Origin: Streptomyces odontomachi
Lineage (GTDB): Bacteria > Actinomycetota > Actinomycetes > Streptomycetales > Streptomycetaceae
Assembly (NCBI RefSeq): GCF_024435355.1
Contig: NZ_JAMJWG010000001.1
Coordinates: 1-64,000, forward strand
DNA: 64,000 nt
Direction of reading: 5' to 3'
This document shows positions 50,563 to 59,201 of the stretch, piece after piece. The notes under the pieces were generated by a model. It saw only the letters and a program-made list of their open reading frames with translations. It had not been told where the DNA came from and did no database searches. Numbering within the stretch: the first letter of the stretch is position 1; each line of letters starts with the position of its first letter. Both the position numbers and the translations under genes were made by a program.

Positions 50563-51083
50563 CCCGCTCGCTCACCCGTGGAAGGCGACGCCTACGCCGA
50601 GGATCGTGGCGACGGGGCGCGGTTGACCGGCCGCTGGGCGTGCGACACGGCGCCGGCCCGGTCGCCGAGGTCCGCGAGCTGGCCGAGCACTGGTTCGCGG
50701 TGCCCGCCGAGCTGGTTGAGCGGACCGCGGCGGGCGATCTCAAGGTCGGCGGCTTCACCCCCGCTGACTACCCGCTGCTCGACCTGACCGCAGAACGGAC
50801 CCGCGATACCACCTCACCCGCCGCGACTACGAACGCCTCATGCACAAGCCGCCGCACGGCGCGCGTCCCGGAGAGGAGCGCGACCACGCCACCACCCTTG
50901 AGAACTACTGGAGGCACGGCGAGGGCGCCACCAAGATCCGATGGGGCACCCCCGGCGACTGGACCCGCTGCTACCGCGAACTCACGCGCCGCGTCGGCGA
51001 CGATCCCGCCCGCCGCATCTGCCCACAGTGGCACCACGACACCACCGGCCTATGGCCCCGGCGACCAGAACAACCCGTAGGCG
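50563..51083 (+). pseudogene. Phage-gene relic, frameshifted
   Basis: Blocks in different frames: EVRELAEHWFAVPAELVERT and GGFTPADYPLLDL, then YHLTRRDYERLMHKPPHGAR, TTLENYWRHGEGATKIRWGT, DWTRCYRELTRRVGDDPARR to LWP; one extra base near 51058 separates this from GDQNNP and the original stop at 51078-51080. The second block recalls phage proteins found just before HNH and terminase genes of actinophages. Function unknown. Confidence 0.55.
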
Positions 51084-51091
51084 GCCACCGC

Positions 51092-51256
51092 ATGCCCTGG
51101 AACACCAGCAACCGAGCGAAGTGCCTGCCGCCTAACTGGCCCATCCTGCGCGCCACCATCCTCCGCCGGGACAACGGCATCTGCCACGTCTGCGGCAAGC
51201 ACGGCGCCGAGGCATACCTGATGGGATGGCGGTGCGACTGCCCAAAACTCTGGTGA
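51092..51256 (+). pseudogene. HNH endonuclease, 3'-truncated
   Basis: The start PWNTSNRAKCLPPNWPILR then ILRRDNGICHVCGKHGAE is typical of phage HNH nucleases placed before terminase genes. After the first CxxC the sequence changes to AYLMGWRCDCPKLW and stops, so the H-N-H residues are lost. Confidence 0.65.
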
Positions 51257-51439
51257 GTGGCACAAGTCGTTCGCCGTACGCATGTCGCTGCGCTACATGC
51301 CATATGCATATGGCAGCCCTTTGCCTCCCTGCCGGACCATCCCTCTACCCGGGTGTGTTTCTGATCGCACCGTCATAGCCGCTCTGGCCGTACGTGCGGT
51401 TCCGCCGCGTTTTCACTCAGCATTCGGGCAGGTCAGGGG

Positions 51440-51841
51440 GTGGTCGTCGTGACCGACTTCGATGCCGGGTGGCCCAAGCCGCGCCCGCCCGCGAAGCTCG
51501 GCCCAGCCGGGCGCCGGTCGTGGCGCGAGGTCGTCGACCGCTACGAGCTGCGCCCGGACGAGTCGCGCATCCTCGGCGACGCCTGCCGTGAGGCCGACAT
51601 AGTGGAACGGATCGAAGCCGAGCTGACCGACGCGCCCCTGACGGTCAAGAGGTCCATGGGGACGGCTCGTCGCTTCCCCGTTGGTCTCCGAGGTACGGCA
51701 GCACCGCTCGGTCCTCGCCGCACTGCTGAAGTTGCTCAAGCCCCGGACACCCCGGCCGACGTGCAGCGCAAACGGACCGCCGTATCGGCACAGGCGCGCG
51801 CCGCCGTGCGGGCCAGGTGGGGGCGAGTGAAGGGGGTGTGA
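51440..51841 (+). pseudogene. Phage terminase small subunit, twice frameshifted
   Basis: GPAGRRSWREVVDRYELRPD, then ESRILGDACREADIVERIEA and APLTVKRSMG match P27-type small terminases. From about 51655 to 51750 the coding frame moves (LVASPLVSEVRQHRSVLAAL) and then returns (PADVQRKRTAVSAQARAAVR). The original frame stays open throughout, but the middle is out of register, so it is probably dead. Confidence 0.65.
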
Positions 51842-52045
51842 GCCGTTGCGCTGCCGCCGTCGACGACCGTCTGTTCCTCCCGCTCGGCATCTGGGAACGC
51901 CCCGGGGGACCGGACGGCAAGGGACGGGAAGCCGACCGAGCAGCGGTGGACACCGCAGTCCGTGACGCCTTCGAGCACTTCGACGTGGCCGGTCTGTCCG
52001 CGGATGTCGACCACTGGGAAAGCTACGTCGGGCGGAGTTCTTGGC
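51842..52045 (+). pseudogene. Terminase large subunit fragment
   Basis: DGKGREADRAAVDTAVRDAF then FEHFDVAGLSADVDHWESYV resembles the nuclease-domain part of phage large terminases. Sequence after YVG is unrelated; another frame there (AVDAGHYHHPVQFHRLRERL) is the remains of something I do not recognise. Confidence 0.5.
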
Positions 52046-52166
52046 CCACACCGCCGTCGACGCAGGCCACTACCACCATCCGGTGCAATTCCACCGCTTG
52101 CGCGAGAGGCTTACCCCCGAACAGCTGCCACCCTGGCTGGCTGACCTGGTCCCGGAGCGGTTGCGG

Positions 52167-53060
52167 TCAGATGCGCGGGGCGGTGCCGGCCGGTTGGCGC
52201 AGGATGTCCTGGCACAGGCTCACGCAGTCGGCGCAGATCCACGCGTCGGGTCCGGCCACCAGACGGCGATCCTCGCTGCGCGGGTGCCCGCAGAAGGAAC
52301 AGCGCGCCTGCCGCCGCTTGCCTCCGCGACGTGAGCGGCGGCCGAGGGCGGTGCGGGGGACGTTGATGTAACAGTGCAGCAGGCGCTTGATGTCCGCCAC
52401 GTCGACCCCGAGGTCGTTCAGTACGCGTCGGCCGCGGGAGCCGGGGTTGGTGGCGATGACCGCGAGCAGTTGCGGTGTGGTCGCCACGACGGGTGCGCAC
52501 GTGGGGGTGCGCTCGGTCGCCAGGTGTTCGGCGGTGGCCAGCGCCGCCTGCGCCTCGCCGGAGAACACCGTGTTGGTCGTTGGCGCCGCGGCGTCGGGGT
52601 AGGTGAAGAGGCGCCTGCTCGCCTCGCGGATCTTGTCGCGGCTGAGGCCGAGCTGTTCCAAAGTGGCGGCGGCCACGCCGTTGGTGAGCAGGCCGAGCAG
52701 TAGATGCTCGGTGCCGGCCTCGGCGAGGCGGTCGGCCTCGGCCGCTTCCAGCGCGGCGGTGAGCGCGCCCTCCAGGTCCCGGCCGCGGATCAGACCGACC
52801 GTCGGCGGGGTTTCCTCGACGCGGTCGGCGTACCGCTGGCGGGCGGCCTGGCGGGTGATGCCCAGGCGCTCCCCGATCACCGTCCAGGAGTGGCCGGCCT
52901 GGCGCACCATCCGGACGACCTGGTCGGCGGCGGCGTCCGCGCGGGTGGACACGTTCTTGCTCACCGCGACGACGGCGTCCAGCAGGGCAAGCTCGTCGCC
53001 GTCCCCGGCACGGGCATGGGCCGCTTCGATGAGCTGCTCCACAGTGGGCTCTTCACTCAT
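52167..53060 (-). CDS. HTH-Clp N-domain-ClpX zinc-finger protein
   Basis: 297 residues from the ATG at 53058-53060. Residues about 30-85 form an HTH (AADQVVRMVRQAGHSWTVIG, ERLGITRQAARQRYADRV). Residues about 95-235 contain two Clp_N-like helical repeats (RDLEGALTAALEAAEADRLA, GTEHLLLGLL; then GEAQAALATAEHLATERTPT). The C-terminus has a ClpX-type C4 zinc finger (CSFCGHPRSEDRRLVAG, WICADCVSLCQDIL). No AAA ATPase is present. The combination suggests a DNA-binding protein that also docks with Clp protease components or their substrates; known only as an actinobacterial architecture. There is no clear ribosome site, so a leaderless start is possible. Confidence 0.85.
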   Translation of the reverse strand: MSEEPTVEQLIEAAHARAGDGDELALLDAVVAVSKNVSTRADAAADQVVRMVRQAGHSWTVIGERLGITRQAARQRYADRVEETPPTVGLIRGRDLEGALTAALEAAEADRLAEAGTEHLLLGLLTNGVAAATLEQLGLSRDKIREASRRLFTYPDAAAPTTNTVFSGEAQAALATAEHLATERTPTCAPVVATTPQLLAVIATNPGSRGRRVLNDLGVDVADIKRLLHCYINVPRTALGRRSRRGGKRRQARCSFCGHPRSEDRRLVAGPDAWICADCVSLCQDILRQPAGTAPRI

Positions 53061-53106
53061 GCTGACAACCGTAGATTGCGCATGAGTTGATGACAATGAC
53101 CTGTTG

Positions 53107-53290
53107 TCACTTGGTTGCCGGGTCAGCGATGATGTTGCAGATGCGGGCCTCGGAGCAGGCGTCCGGATCCGTGCTTGCTGCACGTTCAGCCAGCGTGCGC
53201 AGGGCGATGCGGGTCTTGCGCAGCTCGGCCATCCGCTGCTCGATGTCGGCGAGACGCTGCTGGATCAGTTCACTGACGTGACCGCACGGG
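53107..53290 (-). pseudogene. C-terminal half of a MerR-family metal regulator
   Basis: The minus strand encodes CGHVSELIQQRLADIEQRMA, ELRKTRIALRTLAERA and CSEARICNIIADPATK before a stop: the dimerisation helix and Cys-containing metal-binding end of a MerR regulator. The HTH half is missing; upstream sequence is unrelated. Confidence 0.65.
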
Positions 53291-53384
53291 GCCAGTGCCC
53301 GCCGATGGACGCGGCCGGCCGCGGAGGGCAGGGCCGTCTCGCTCCGCAGGTCGGCGGGCTCCCACCGCCGTCGGATCGTGCTGA

Positions 53385-53666
53385 CCACGGCGGCACTCGC
53401 CGCGTTGGAGCCGCACGCGCCCGAGGCGGTCATCGCCCACGAGCGGGCGCACATCCGGCAGCGGCACCACCTTGTACTGGCCTACGCCGAGGCATCTTCG
53501 GCTGCTCACCGCCCATCACAGGGGTGGCGCCCAGATGGCACGGGCCGCCCCCGGCCTCGCGGACACCGAGGAGGTCTCGAACCTTGCGCAAGGCATGGTC
53601 CGAAGCCGGGAGTCGGAGATGAGGCTCATGGCGGACATGCTCGCCGAGCGCGGTGCCCGACCGTGA
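53385..53666 (+). pseudogene. Fragments of an M56 peptidase and of a DUF305 protein
   Basis: TTAALAALEPHAPEAVIAHE with RAHIRQRHHLVLAYAEA (53385-53500) is the HExxH-like region of an M56/BlaR1-type peptidase, with the motif altered to HERAH. In another frame GLADTEEVSNLAQGMVRSRE and LMADMLAERGARP (53545-53666) is the end of a DUF305 protein, a family linked to copper handling. Both lack their starts. Confidence 0.5.
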
Positions 53667-53857
53667 GCCCGCTCGGCCTTCCGGCCCGCAGCTGACAGCC
53701 CCAACATGGGGCGGGCGCCAGGCCGTGCGCTGTGTCCTGCGCCGGCCGGCGCCCTCACCCGGCCGGGGCCCAGGCCGGAACCGTATGGCTTCCCGGAGCG
53801 GTACGGCTTGCCACCTGCGCGAGCGAATGAGGCAGGGTGGGACGCATCCGAATGCGT

Positions 53858-53873
53858 ACTACGGTTGGGTAGT
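53858..53873. promoter_or_regulatory. BlaI-type operator upstream of blaI
   Basis: ACTAC-N6-GTAGT, perfect 5-bp arms, 28 bases before the likely BlaI start. The same pattern occurs twice upstream of the methyltransferase gene. The TACTAC-type dyad is the class of site used by BlaI/MecI repressors. Confidence 0.65.
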
Positions 53874-53900
53874 GGCCAAGGGTCCGGGAAGGTGGTCGCG

Positions 53901-54251
53901 GTGGCGCTGGGGTCGCTGGAGGCGGAGGTCATGCGGGTCTGCTGGGACGCGCAGGTCCCACTGACGGTCCGCGAGGCTCTGGACCGGCTCAACGCGGGCA
54001 GGTCGCAGCCGCTCGCGTACACCACCGTCATGACGGTCATGGGCCGTCTCACGGAGAAGGGCGCGCTGAGCCGGGAGCCGCGTGGCCGGCGGTACGCCTA
54101 CACGCCGACGGTCGCAGACGAGGCCGCCCTCGCCGTGCAGGAGGTGCTGAAGACCCACGGGGATGCGGCCGTCACGCACTTCGCGGCGCAGGCTTCGCTC
54201 GATCCGGGCCTGCGTGCCAGGCTGCGCCAGCTGCTGGAGGACTCGCCGTGA
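53901..54251 (+). CDS. blaI: BlaI/MecI-family repressor
   Basis: 116 residues from a GTG at 53901, chosen because the BlaI fold begins right there (LGSLEAEVMRVCWDAQVPLT) and a GGAAGG site precedes it. Winged HTH with VMTVMGRLTEKGALSREPRG and a C-terminal dimerisation helix. In this family the repressor is cleaved after activation of an M56 membrane peptidase, encoded by the next gene (GTGA overlap). The matching operators suggest autoregulation and control of the methyltransferase at 55252. The inducing signal in streptomycetes may be a beta-lactam or a metal; not shown here. Confidence 0.85.
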   Translation: MALGSLEAEVMRVCWDAQVPLTVREALDRLNAGRSQPLAYTTVMTVMGRLTEKGALSREPRGRRYAYTPTVADEAALAVQEVLKTHGDAAVTHFAAQASLDPGLRARLRQLLEDSP

Positions 54252-55153
54252 CCGATGTGGCCGATGCTGCGTCTCCGGGCGCCGGGAGCCGCGCATTGTG
54301 GGTGCTGGTGGGAGTCTCGGTGGTGATACGGGCCGCCGTCGCGTACGTGGCCTGCTGCCTGACCGCTGCGCTCATCTGGCAGGCCGTTCACCACGGGATC
54401 GGCGTGGTGCTGTCCGGTACCGCCTGGGCAGGCGCGGTATTGCTTGCCCTGTCCGCTGCGGGGACGGTGCGTTCGGCGCGGCGGCTGTGTCGAGGGCTGC
54501 GGGCCACCGGGGCCGTCGCCCGGGAGGTGAAGGCACGGTCCTTGGAGGCGAAGGCCGTGGATCCGGCCGTGTGTGACGCCGCCGTGGGCGCCGGTCTGGC
54601 CGGTCGCGTAAGGGTGATCGAGGCCGCCGCCCCGTTCGCGTTCACCTACGGTCTGCTCCGTCCCCAGGCGGTGGTGAGCAGCGGTCTTGCGGCTGTCGCC
54701 GCGCCCGGAGAGCTCTCGGCCGTGCTGGTCCACGAGTGCGCGCATGTGCGCGGCCATGACCCGCTCAAGGCCCTGGTGGCGGCCACGCTCACGGCGCGCC
54801 ACTTCGCGTTCCCCCTGCTGGATCAGCTGCGCGAGACCTTTGCTGCCGACCGTGAACTGGCCGCTGACCGGCGCGCGGTGGCCCACTGCGGCACACGTGC
54901 CGTCGCGGGTGCGCTGTTGAAGGCCGCCGGGACTCCTCGGTGGGCGGCCATGGCTCCGGCCGCAGCCATGGGAGGCCGGGATCTGCTGGAAGCGCGCATC
55001 GCCCAGCTGGAGAAGGGCCGGCCCCCGCGGCCCGCGCGCCCGGCGCCGCGGCGTGTTGCGGTCACTGTCGTCGGCGTTGCGGCCTACAGCTGGGCACTTA
55101 CCGGCTCCGCGGTGCTGATTGCGGCGACGCCGCTGGCCTGCATGGGGAGCTGA
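54248..55153 (+). CDS. M56-family (BlaR1-like) membrane metallopeptidase
   Basis: 301 residues from the GTG overlapping the blaI stop. Two hydrophobic segments near the N-terminus (about 15-45, 50-75), a zinc-protease motif VLVHECAHVRGHDPLK (HExxH), a downstream acidic ligand region (FAADRELAADRRA) and a C-terminal membrane segment (VAVTVVGVAAYSWALTGSAV). No penicillin-binding sensor domain is fused, unlike staphylococcal BlaR1. It should cleave BlaI directly or indirectly on a membrane signal. Confidence 0.88.
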   Translation: MTDVADAASPGAGSRALWVLVGVSVVIRAAVAYVACCLTAALIWQAVHHGIGVVLSGTAWAGAVLLALSAAGTVRSARRLCRGLRATGAVAREVKARSLEAKAVDPAVCDAAVGAGLAGRVRVIEAAAPFAFTYGLLRPQAVVSSGLAAVAAPGELSAVLVHECAHVRGHDPLKALVAATLTARHFAFPLLDQLRETFAADRELAADRRAVAHCGTRAVAGALLKAAGTPRWAAMAPAAAMGGRDLLEARIAQLEKGRPPRPARPAPRRVAVTVVGVAAYSWALTGSAVLIAATPLACMGS

Positions 55154-55174
55154 GCCTGAGTCGAACAACTAGCT

Positions 55175-55210
55175 ACTACGATCACATAGTAGGTACTACG
55201 AGTGCGTAGT
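55175..55210. promoter_or_regulatory. Tandem BlaI-type operators
   Basis: Two boxes: 55175-55190 (ACTAC-N6-ATAGT) and 55195-55210 (ACTAC-N6-GTAGT), exactly 20 bases apart, so on the same helix face. The second is a perfect match to the pattern in front of blaI. They lie 42-77 bases before the methyltransferase start. Confidence 0.65.
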
Positions 55211-55251
55211 AGGCTGAGCGCGTCAGACCGGAACGGTAAGGAGTTGCCGTC

Positions 55252-55920
55252 ATGACCATGACCGTCGCCAGGCAGCGAAAGGTGAGCCACCCGTTCTTCG
55301 CCCGCATCTACCCGAAGATCAACGCCGTGGCGGAGGCCCACGGGGCGATCGAACACCGTCAGGAACTGCTCGTCGAGGTGTCCGGGCTCGTCGTGGAGAT
55401 CGGCGCAGGCGCCGGATCCAACTTCCGCCACTACCCGCCGGAAGTCGACCGTGTGATCGCGGTGGAACCCGAACCGCGACTGCGTGCACAGGCCGAGAGC
55501 GCGGCGACCGGCGCCTCCGTACCCGTGGAGGTCCGCGCCGGGCGAGCCGAGGAACTGCCCGTCGCCGACGGCTCGGCGGACGCGGTGGTGGCCTCGCTCG
55601 TGCTGTGCACCATCGCCGACGTTCCGAAGGCACTGGCGGAGGCCGCACGCGTCCTGCGGGCGGGCGGACGCCTCTTCTTCTACGAACACATTCGTTCGGC
55701 GGACCCCCGCTTCGCCAGGAAGCAGCGCATCGTCAACGTGGTGTGGCCCCTGCTGGGCGGCGGCTGCAACCTCACCCGGGACAGCGAACAGGCCATCAAA
55801 GACGCCGGTTTCACCATCGAGCACGCGCGGCACTTCGACTTCGTCATCAAGGGCCGCACCGCGCCCAGCGCCCCATGCGTCATCGGCGTCGCCCGCAAGG
55901 CCACGTCTGACGTCGCCTGA
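55252..55920 (+). CDS. Class I SAM-dependent methyltransferase
   Basis: 222 residues; the ATG follows AAGGAG (a second ATG two codons later is possible). Methyltransf_11 fold: motif I VVEIGAGAGSNFRHYP, acidic end of beta-2 VIAVEPEP, motif with LPVADGSADAVVASLVLCTI, post-motif LRAGGRLFFYEHIRS. Close to the group annotated as phospholipid or small-molecule methyltransferases (FARIYPKINAVAE opening). The substrate is unknown. Expression is probably repressed by BlaI because of the two operator copies. Confidence 0.88.
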   Translation: MTMTVARQRKVSHPFFARIYPKINAVAEAHGAIEHRQELLVEVSGLVVEIGAGAGSNFRHYPPEVDRVIAVEPEPRLRAQAESAATGASVPVEVRAGRAEELPVADGSADAVVASLVLCTIADVPKALAEAARVLRAGGRLFFYEHIRSADPRFARKQRIVNVVWPLLGGGCNLTRDSEQAIKDAGFTIEHARHFDFVIKGRTAPSAPCVIGVARKATSDVA

Positions 55921-56559
55921 CTGTTGACCACGGTGTTCCGCCGGGACGGCGTGAGCGATCGTGCAAGAGATCATGACTTCTCGGTCGCGATGCCCTCCGG
56001 ATATTGACCACCACGACACCGCCATGCATCCGCGCGGTGGCGACTTGCTCTCCGGTCAGGGGTCGTACCCCTGAGAGCGGGGGTGAGGGTTCGCTGGCCG
56101 GTTTGAAGTAATGCGAGGAGCTGCCATTTGCCGCACCCGGGTTCGTGTCCTGGCTTCTGTTGTCCGGGCTCTGGAGGCTGCCGCAGGCGGTGAGGGCGCC
56201 GGTGGCCCGGGCGAGGAGAGTGGCCAGGGCAGTGCGCCGCGGCGTCCGCGCAAGGCGGGGTGGCGCTGGGGGCTGCTCGTGGCTGTGTGGACCTGATGTT
56301 CAGTGTGGCTCGCCCTACTGGAGTGGGACGGCAGTCCGTTTGCCGCCCCGGGCGCGCAGGTCGAGCTCGGTGCGCAGGAGCCGTACCTCCTCGCGCAGCC
56401 GGGGCGCCGCCGTGATCCGCGCGCCACTGGATCTCCCGTCGGGGCCGACCAGGACAAAACTGTGGCCGTCGCGGGAAGTGCTCGCACAGTTGTTCACGGG
56501 TACACGCCCCCGGGCGTGTCCGTGGACCGCACACCACCGTCGCGCGGAAGGCTGAAAGG
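55921..56559. other. Intergenic, no gene supported
   Basis: A minus-strand frame near 56345-56430 (PRLREEVRLLRTELDLRARG) is helical and could be a fragment of a coiled-coil regulator, but there is no family match or start. The rest has no coding character. It holds the promoter of the permease gene. Confidence 0.35.
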
Positions 56560-57726
56560 ATGCACGCAGTACTGCACGCCCTGTCCATTGCCGGTTCCAT
56601 GACCTGGGAGATCACCTGGGCTCTGGTCCTTGGCTTTGCCCTGTCCGCGGTGGTCCAGGCGGTGGTGCGCAAGTCGACCGTCGTCTCTCTCCTCGGCGAC
56701 GACCGGCCCCGCACCCTCGCTGTGGCCGCCGGTCTCGGCGCGGCCTCGTCGTCGTGCTCCTACGCCGCGGTGGCGCTGGCTCGCTCGCTGTTCCGCAAGG
56801 GAGCGGACTTCACCGCGGCGATGGCGTTCGAGATCGCGTCGACCAATCTGGTCGTCGAGCTGGGCGTGATCCTGGCCCTGTTGATGGGCTGGCAGTTCAC
56901 CGCCGCTGAATTCACCGGCGGCCCCATCATGATCGTTCTGCTCGGGGTGCTCTTCCGGCTGTTTCTGCGTGACGAGCTCCTGCGGCACGCCCGTGAGCAA
57001 GCGGAACGAGGACTCGCGGGAGCGATGGAGGGCCACGCCGCAATGGACATGTCCGTGCAGGGCGAGGGGCCCTTCGTCCGTCGGCTGTTCTCCCGCGCGG
57101 GCATGACCTCAACTGCGCACGTCTTCGTCATGGAATGGGCGGCGATCCTGCGGGACCTGGTGCTCGGCCTGCTCATCGCAGGCGCCATCGCGGCCTGGGT
57201 ACCGGAGGCGTTCTGGCGCACGTTCTTCTTCCACGGTCACCCGCTCGCAGCCAGGCTCTGGGGGCCTGTTGTCGGGCCACTGGTCGCGATCGCCTCGTTT
57301 GTGTGCTCGATCGGCAACGTGCCGCTCGCAGTGGTGCTGTGGAAGGGAGGGATCAGCTTCGGCGGCGTCGTGGCGTTCATCTTCGCCGACCTGCTGATCC
57401 TGCCCATCCTCACCATCTACCGGAAGTACTACGGCGCCCGGATGGCCGCCTTCCTGCTCGGCACCTTCTACGTGGCCGTGGTCATCGCCGGGTACATCGT
57501 CGAAATCGTCTTCAGCGGCCTGGGGCTGATTCCTGACCAGGCTGTTGCGAAGATCCCGACGGAGGGCGTGACCTGGAACTACACCACCTGGCTCAACATC
57601 GCCTTCCTCCTGCTGGCCGCCACCATCCTCATCCGCTTCTTCCGCACCGGCGGCATGTCCATGCTCCGCATGATGGGTGGTCCCGCCGACGCCGAGCATG
57701 CCCGGGCAGAGCACGAAGAGAGGTAA
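56560..57726 (+). CDS. DUF318-type predicted permease
   Basis: 388 residues; ATG after a GAAAGG site. About eight membrane segments and both signature repeats of the family: ASSSCSYAAVALARSLFRKG in the first half and VCSIGNVPLAVVLWKGGISF with GGVVAFIFADLLILPIL in the second; the paired Cys-Ser motifs suggest a transport site. The cytoplasmic loop (about 145-185) is acidic and Met-rich (EGHAAMDMSVQGEGP), possibly metal-binding. Family members are often found with ArsR or metal genes. Substrate unknown, perhaps a metal or metalloid thiolate. Confidence 0.85.
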   Translation: MHAVLHALSIAGSMTWEITWALVLGFALSAVVQAVVRKSTVVSLLGDDRPRTLAVAAGLGAASSSCSYAAVALARSLFRKGADFTAAMAFEIASTNLVVELGVILALLMGWQFTAAEFTGGPIMIVLLGVLFRLFLRDELLRHAREQAERGLAGAMEGHAAMDMSVQGEGPFVRRLFSRAGMTSTAHVFVMEWAAILRDLVLGLLIAGAIAAWVPEAFWRTFFFHGHPLAARLWGPVVGPLVAIASFVCSIGNVPLAVVLWKGGISFGGVVAFIFADLLILPILTIYRKYYGARMAAFLLGTFYVAVVIAGYIVEIVFSGLGLIPDQAVAKIPTEGVTWNYTTWLNIAFLLLAATILIRFFRTGGMSMLRMMGGPADAEHARAEHEER

Positions 57727-57820
57727 CCGATCTGTTCCGGCGTGGGACCGGATGCCTGGAGTGGGGAGACGGGCGTGATGATGTGTGTCTGGCGCGACCG
57801 TTGACCGGCCTGGGCTGAGC

Positions 57821-58598
57821 TCAGTTGAGAGCCTGGATGACGTAGAGGGTGGCGAGGGTGCCGAGCAGGAGCCGCAGCGTGTTCTCGGGGAGGAGGGGCC
57901 GGAGGCGGGCGCCGAGGTAGCCGCCCATCAGCCCGCCGGCGCCGCATGCGATGCCGAGCCAGTAGTCGGGGTGCCACGTCGCCGGTGCCGGCGAGGGAGA
58001 GTGCTGAGTAGGCGGCGGCAGGCACCGACGACGGAGGTTGCGAACGTCGCGGCGAGCGCGGCCGGTGCGACCCGTGCGACGGGCAGGCCGCGTCCGGCGA
58101 GGAGCGGCCCCAGCAGGGAGCCTCCTCCGATTCCGTAGCTCCCGCCGACGACCCCGACCAGGAGCGCGGGGGTGGTGAGCGTCCGTGCCGATGGCACATT
58201 GGCCGCCGCAGGCCGGGCGCGGACCGGGGGAGGGCGCGGGTGCACAGCCACAGCCCGAGCAGCAGGAGGAATGCCGCAATCAGCAGCCGGAAGACAGTCG
58301 GCCCCGGGGGGCGAAGACGCGGATGACGGCGCTAGTACGACGCCGGGCAGAGTCCCAGCACCAGGCGCTGCACCAACGGCCGGTGCAGGGCGCCGCTGCG
58401 CCGGTAACGCCACAGGGCTCCTGGCCCGGCGGCGACGTTGAACAGCAGATTCGTCGGCGTGACCGCGGGGCTGGGCACACCGAAGACACTCAGCTGGACC
58501 GGGAGGAGGAACACCGCCCCTGATACACCGACAGGAGCGGTCACGGTCGCGATCAGCAGACCGGCGCCAATCCCGCCCAGCACCGGCCACCCGTCCAC
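57821..58598 (-). pseudogene. TauE/SafE (TSUP) sulfite-exporter-like permease, frameshifted
   Basis: Minus-strand blocks in three frames: VDGWPVLGGIGAGLLIATVT, then FGVPSPAVTPTNLLFNVAAG and ALWRYRR (58380-58598); TTPALLVGVVGGSYGIGGGS, LLGPLLAGRGLPVARVAPAA (57990-58180); PDYWLGIACGAGGLMGGYLG and LRLLLGTLATLYVIQALN to the stop at 57821. Joined, they give a full TSUP permease, so it died by at least two frameshifts, with all segments still present. Confidence 0.75.
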
Positions 58599-58674
58599 TT
58601 TGGCCCCCGCCCCCTGATCGTTGCACCAGTATCGGCGCATCAAGGGGCGGAGGCGTCGGCCTGCGATGGGTTGT

Positions 58675-58910
58675 TCACGAGCAGCAGGTACAGCCCGGTT
58701 GGCAGCCGCACGTGTCCCCGGCGGTGGACTGGCGCGGTGGCTGCTCCCGGGGTCGGTGCGCAGCAAGCCCTTGCCCTCCCAGGCGTCGCGGCCCTCCTTG
58801 AGGGCGACGGCGGCGATGGCGAGGGCGGCGATGGGGTCGGCCGGGGACCAGCCGAGGGTGGCGTTGAGGATCAGGCCGAAAGGGCGTCGAAGACCTGATC
58901 CGACATGTCG
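58675..58910 (-). pseudogene. C-terminal part of a cation-efflux (CDF) transporter
   Basis: Minus strand, in changing frames: GLILNATLGWSPADPIAALA, IAAVALKEGRDAWEGKGL, then TCGCQPGCTCCS before a stop. This fits the last membrane segment and Cys-rich tail of actinobacterial CDF transporters; the rest is absent. Confidence 0.5.
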
Positions 58911-58998
58911 CCGAGGCTGGAGACACCAAATGATGGAACGCCTGGCTGAGATGCGATTGCAGGCGGGGGATAGGGAGGCTGCCGAAGTGCTGTACTAG

Positions 58999-59197
58999 GT
59001 CCTGTCGTCAAACTCGCGTCGTTGCCCGAAGGGCGGCTCGGCGGCGTCAGGTGCGTGCTCTGGGGGTCCCCCCTGCTCGAAGAGCTTGGGGGAGTGCCGG
59101 GCGCGAGTCCGCGTACTGGATGTACGTGGGCTTGTGCCCGGTGCGGCGAGAGTGCTTGCATGGCGTCGCCGAGCAGACGGGAGTTTGACGACAGGGC
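58999..59197. mobile_element. MITE of about 200 bp
   Basis: Terminal inverted repeats GTCCTGTCGTCAAACTC (58999-59015) and GAGTTTGACGACAGGGC (59181-59197) match at 16 of 17 positions and are flanked on both sides by CTAG (58995-58998, 59198-59201). No coding capacity. It needs a transposase supplied elsewhere. Confidence 0.8.
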
Positions 59198-59201
59198 CTA
59201 G

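Noticed and set aside
53901..55153. Beta-lactam resistance operon
   Set aside because: BlaI and M56 are present, but there is no beta-lactamase or penicillin-binding gene, and the M56 protein lacks a sensor domain; the signal cannot be assumed.
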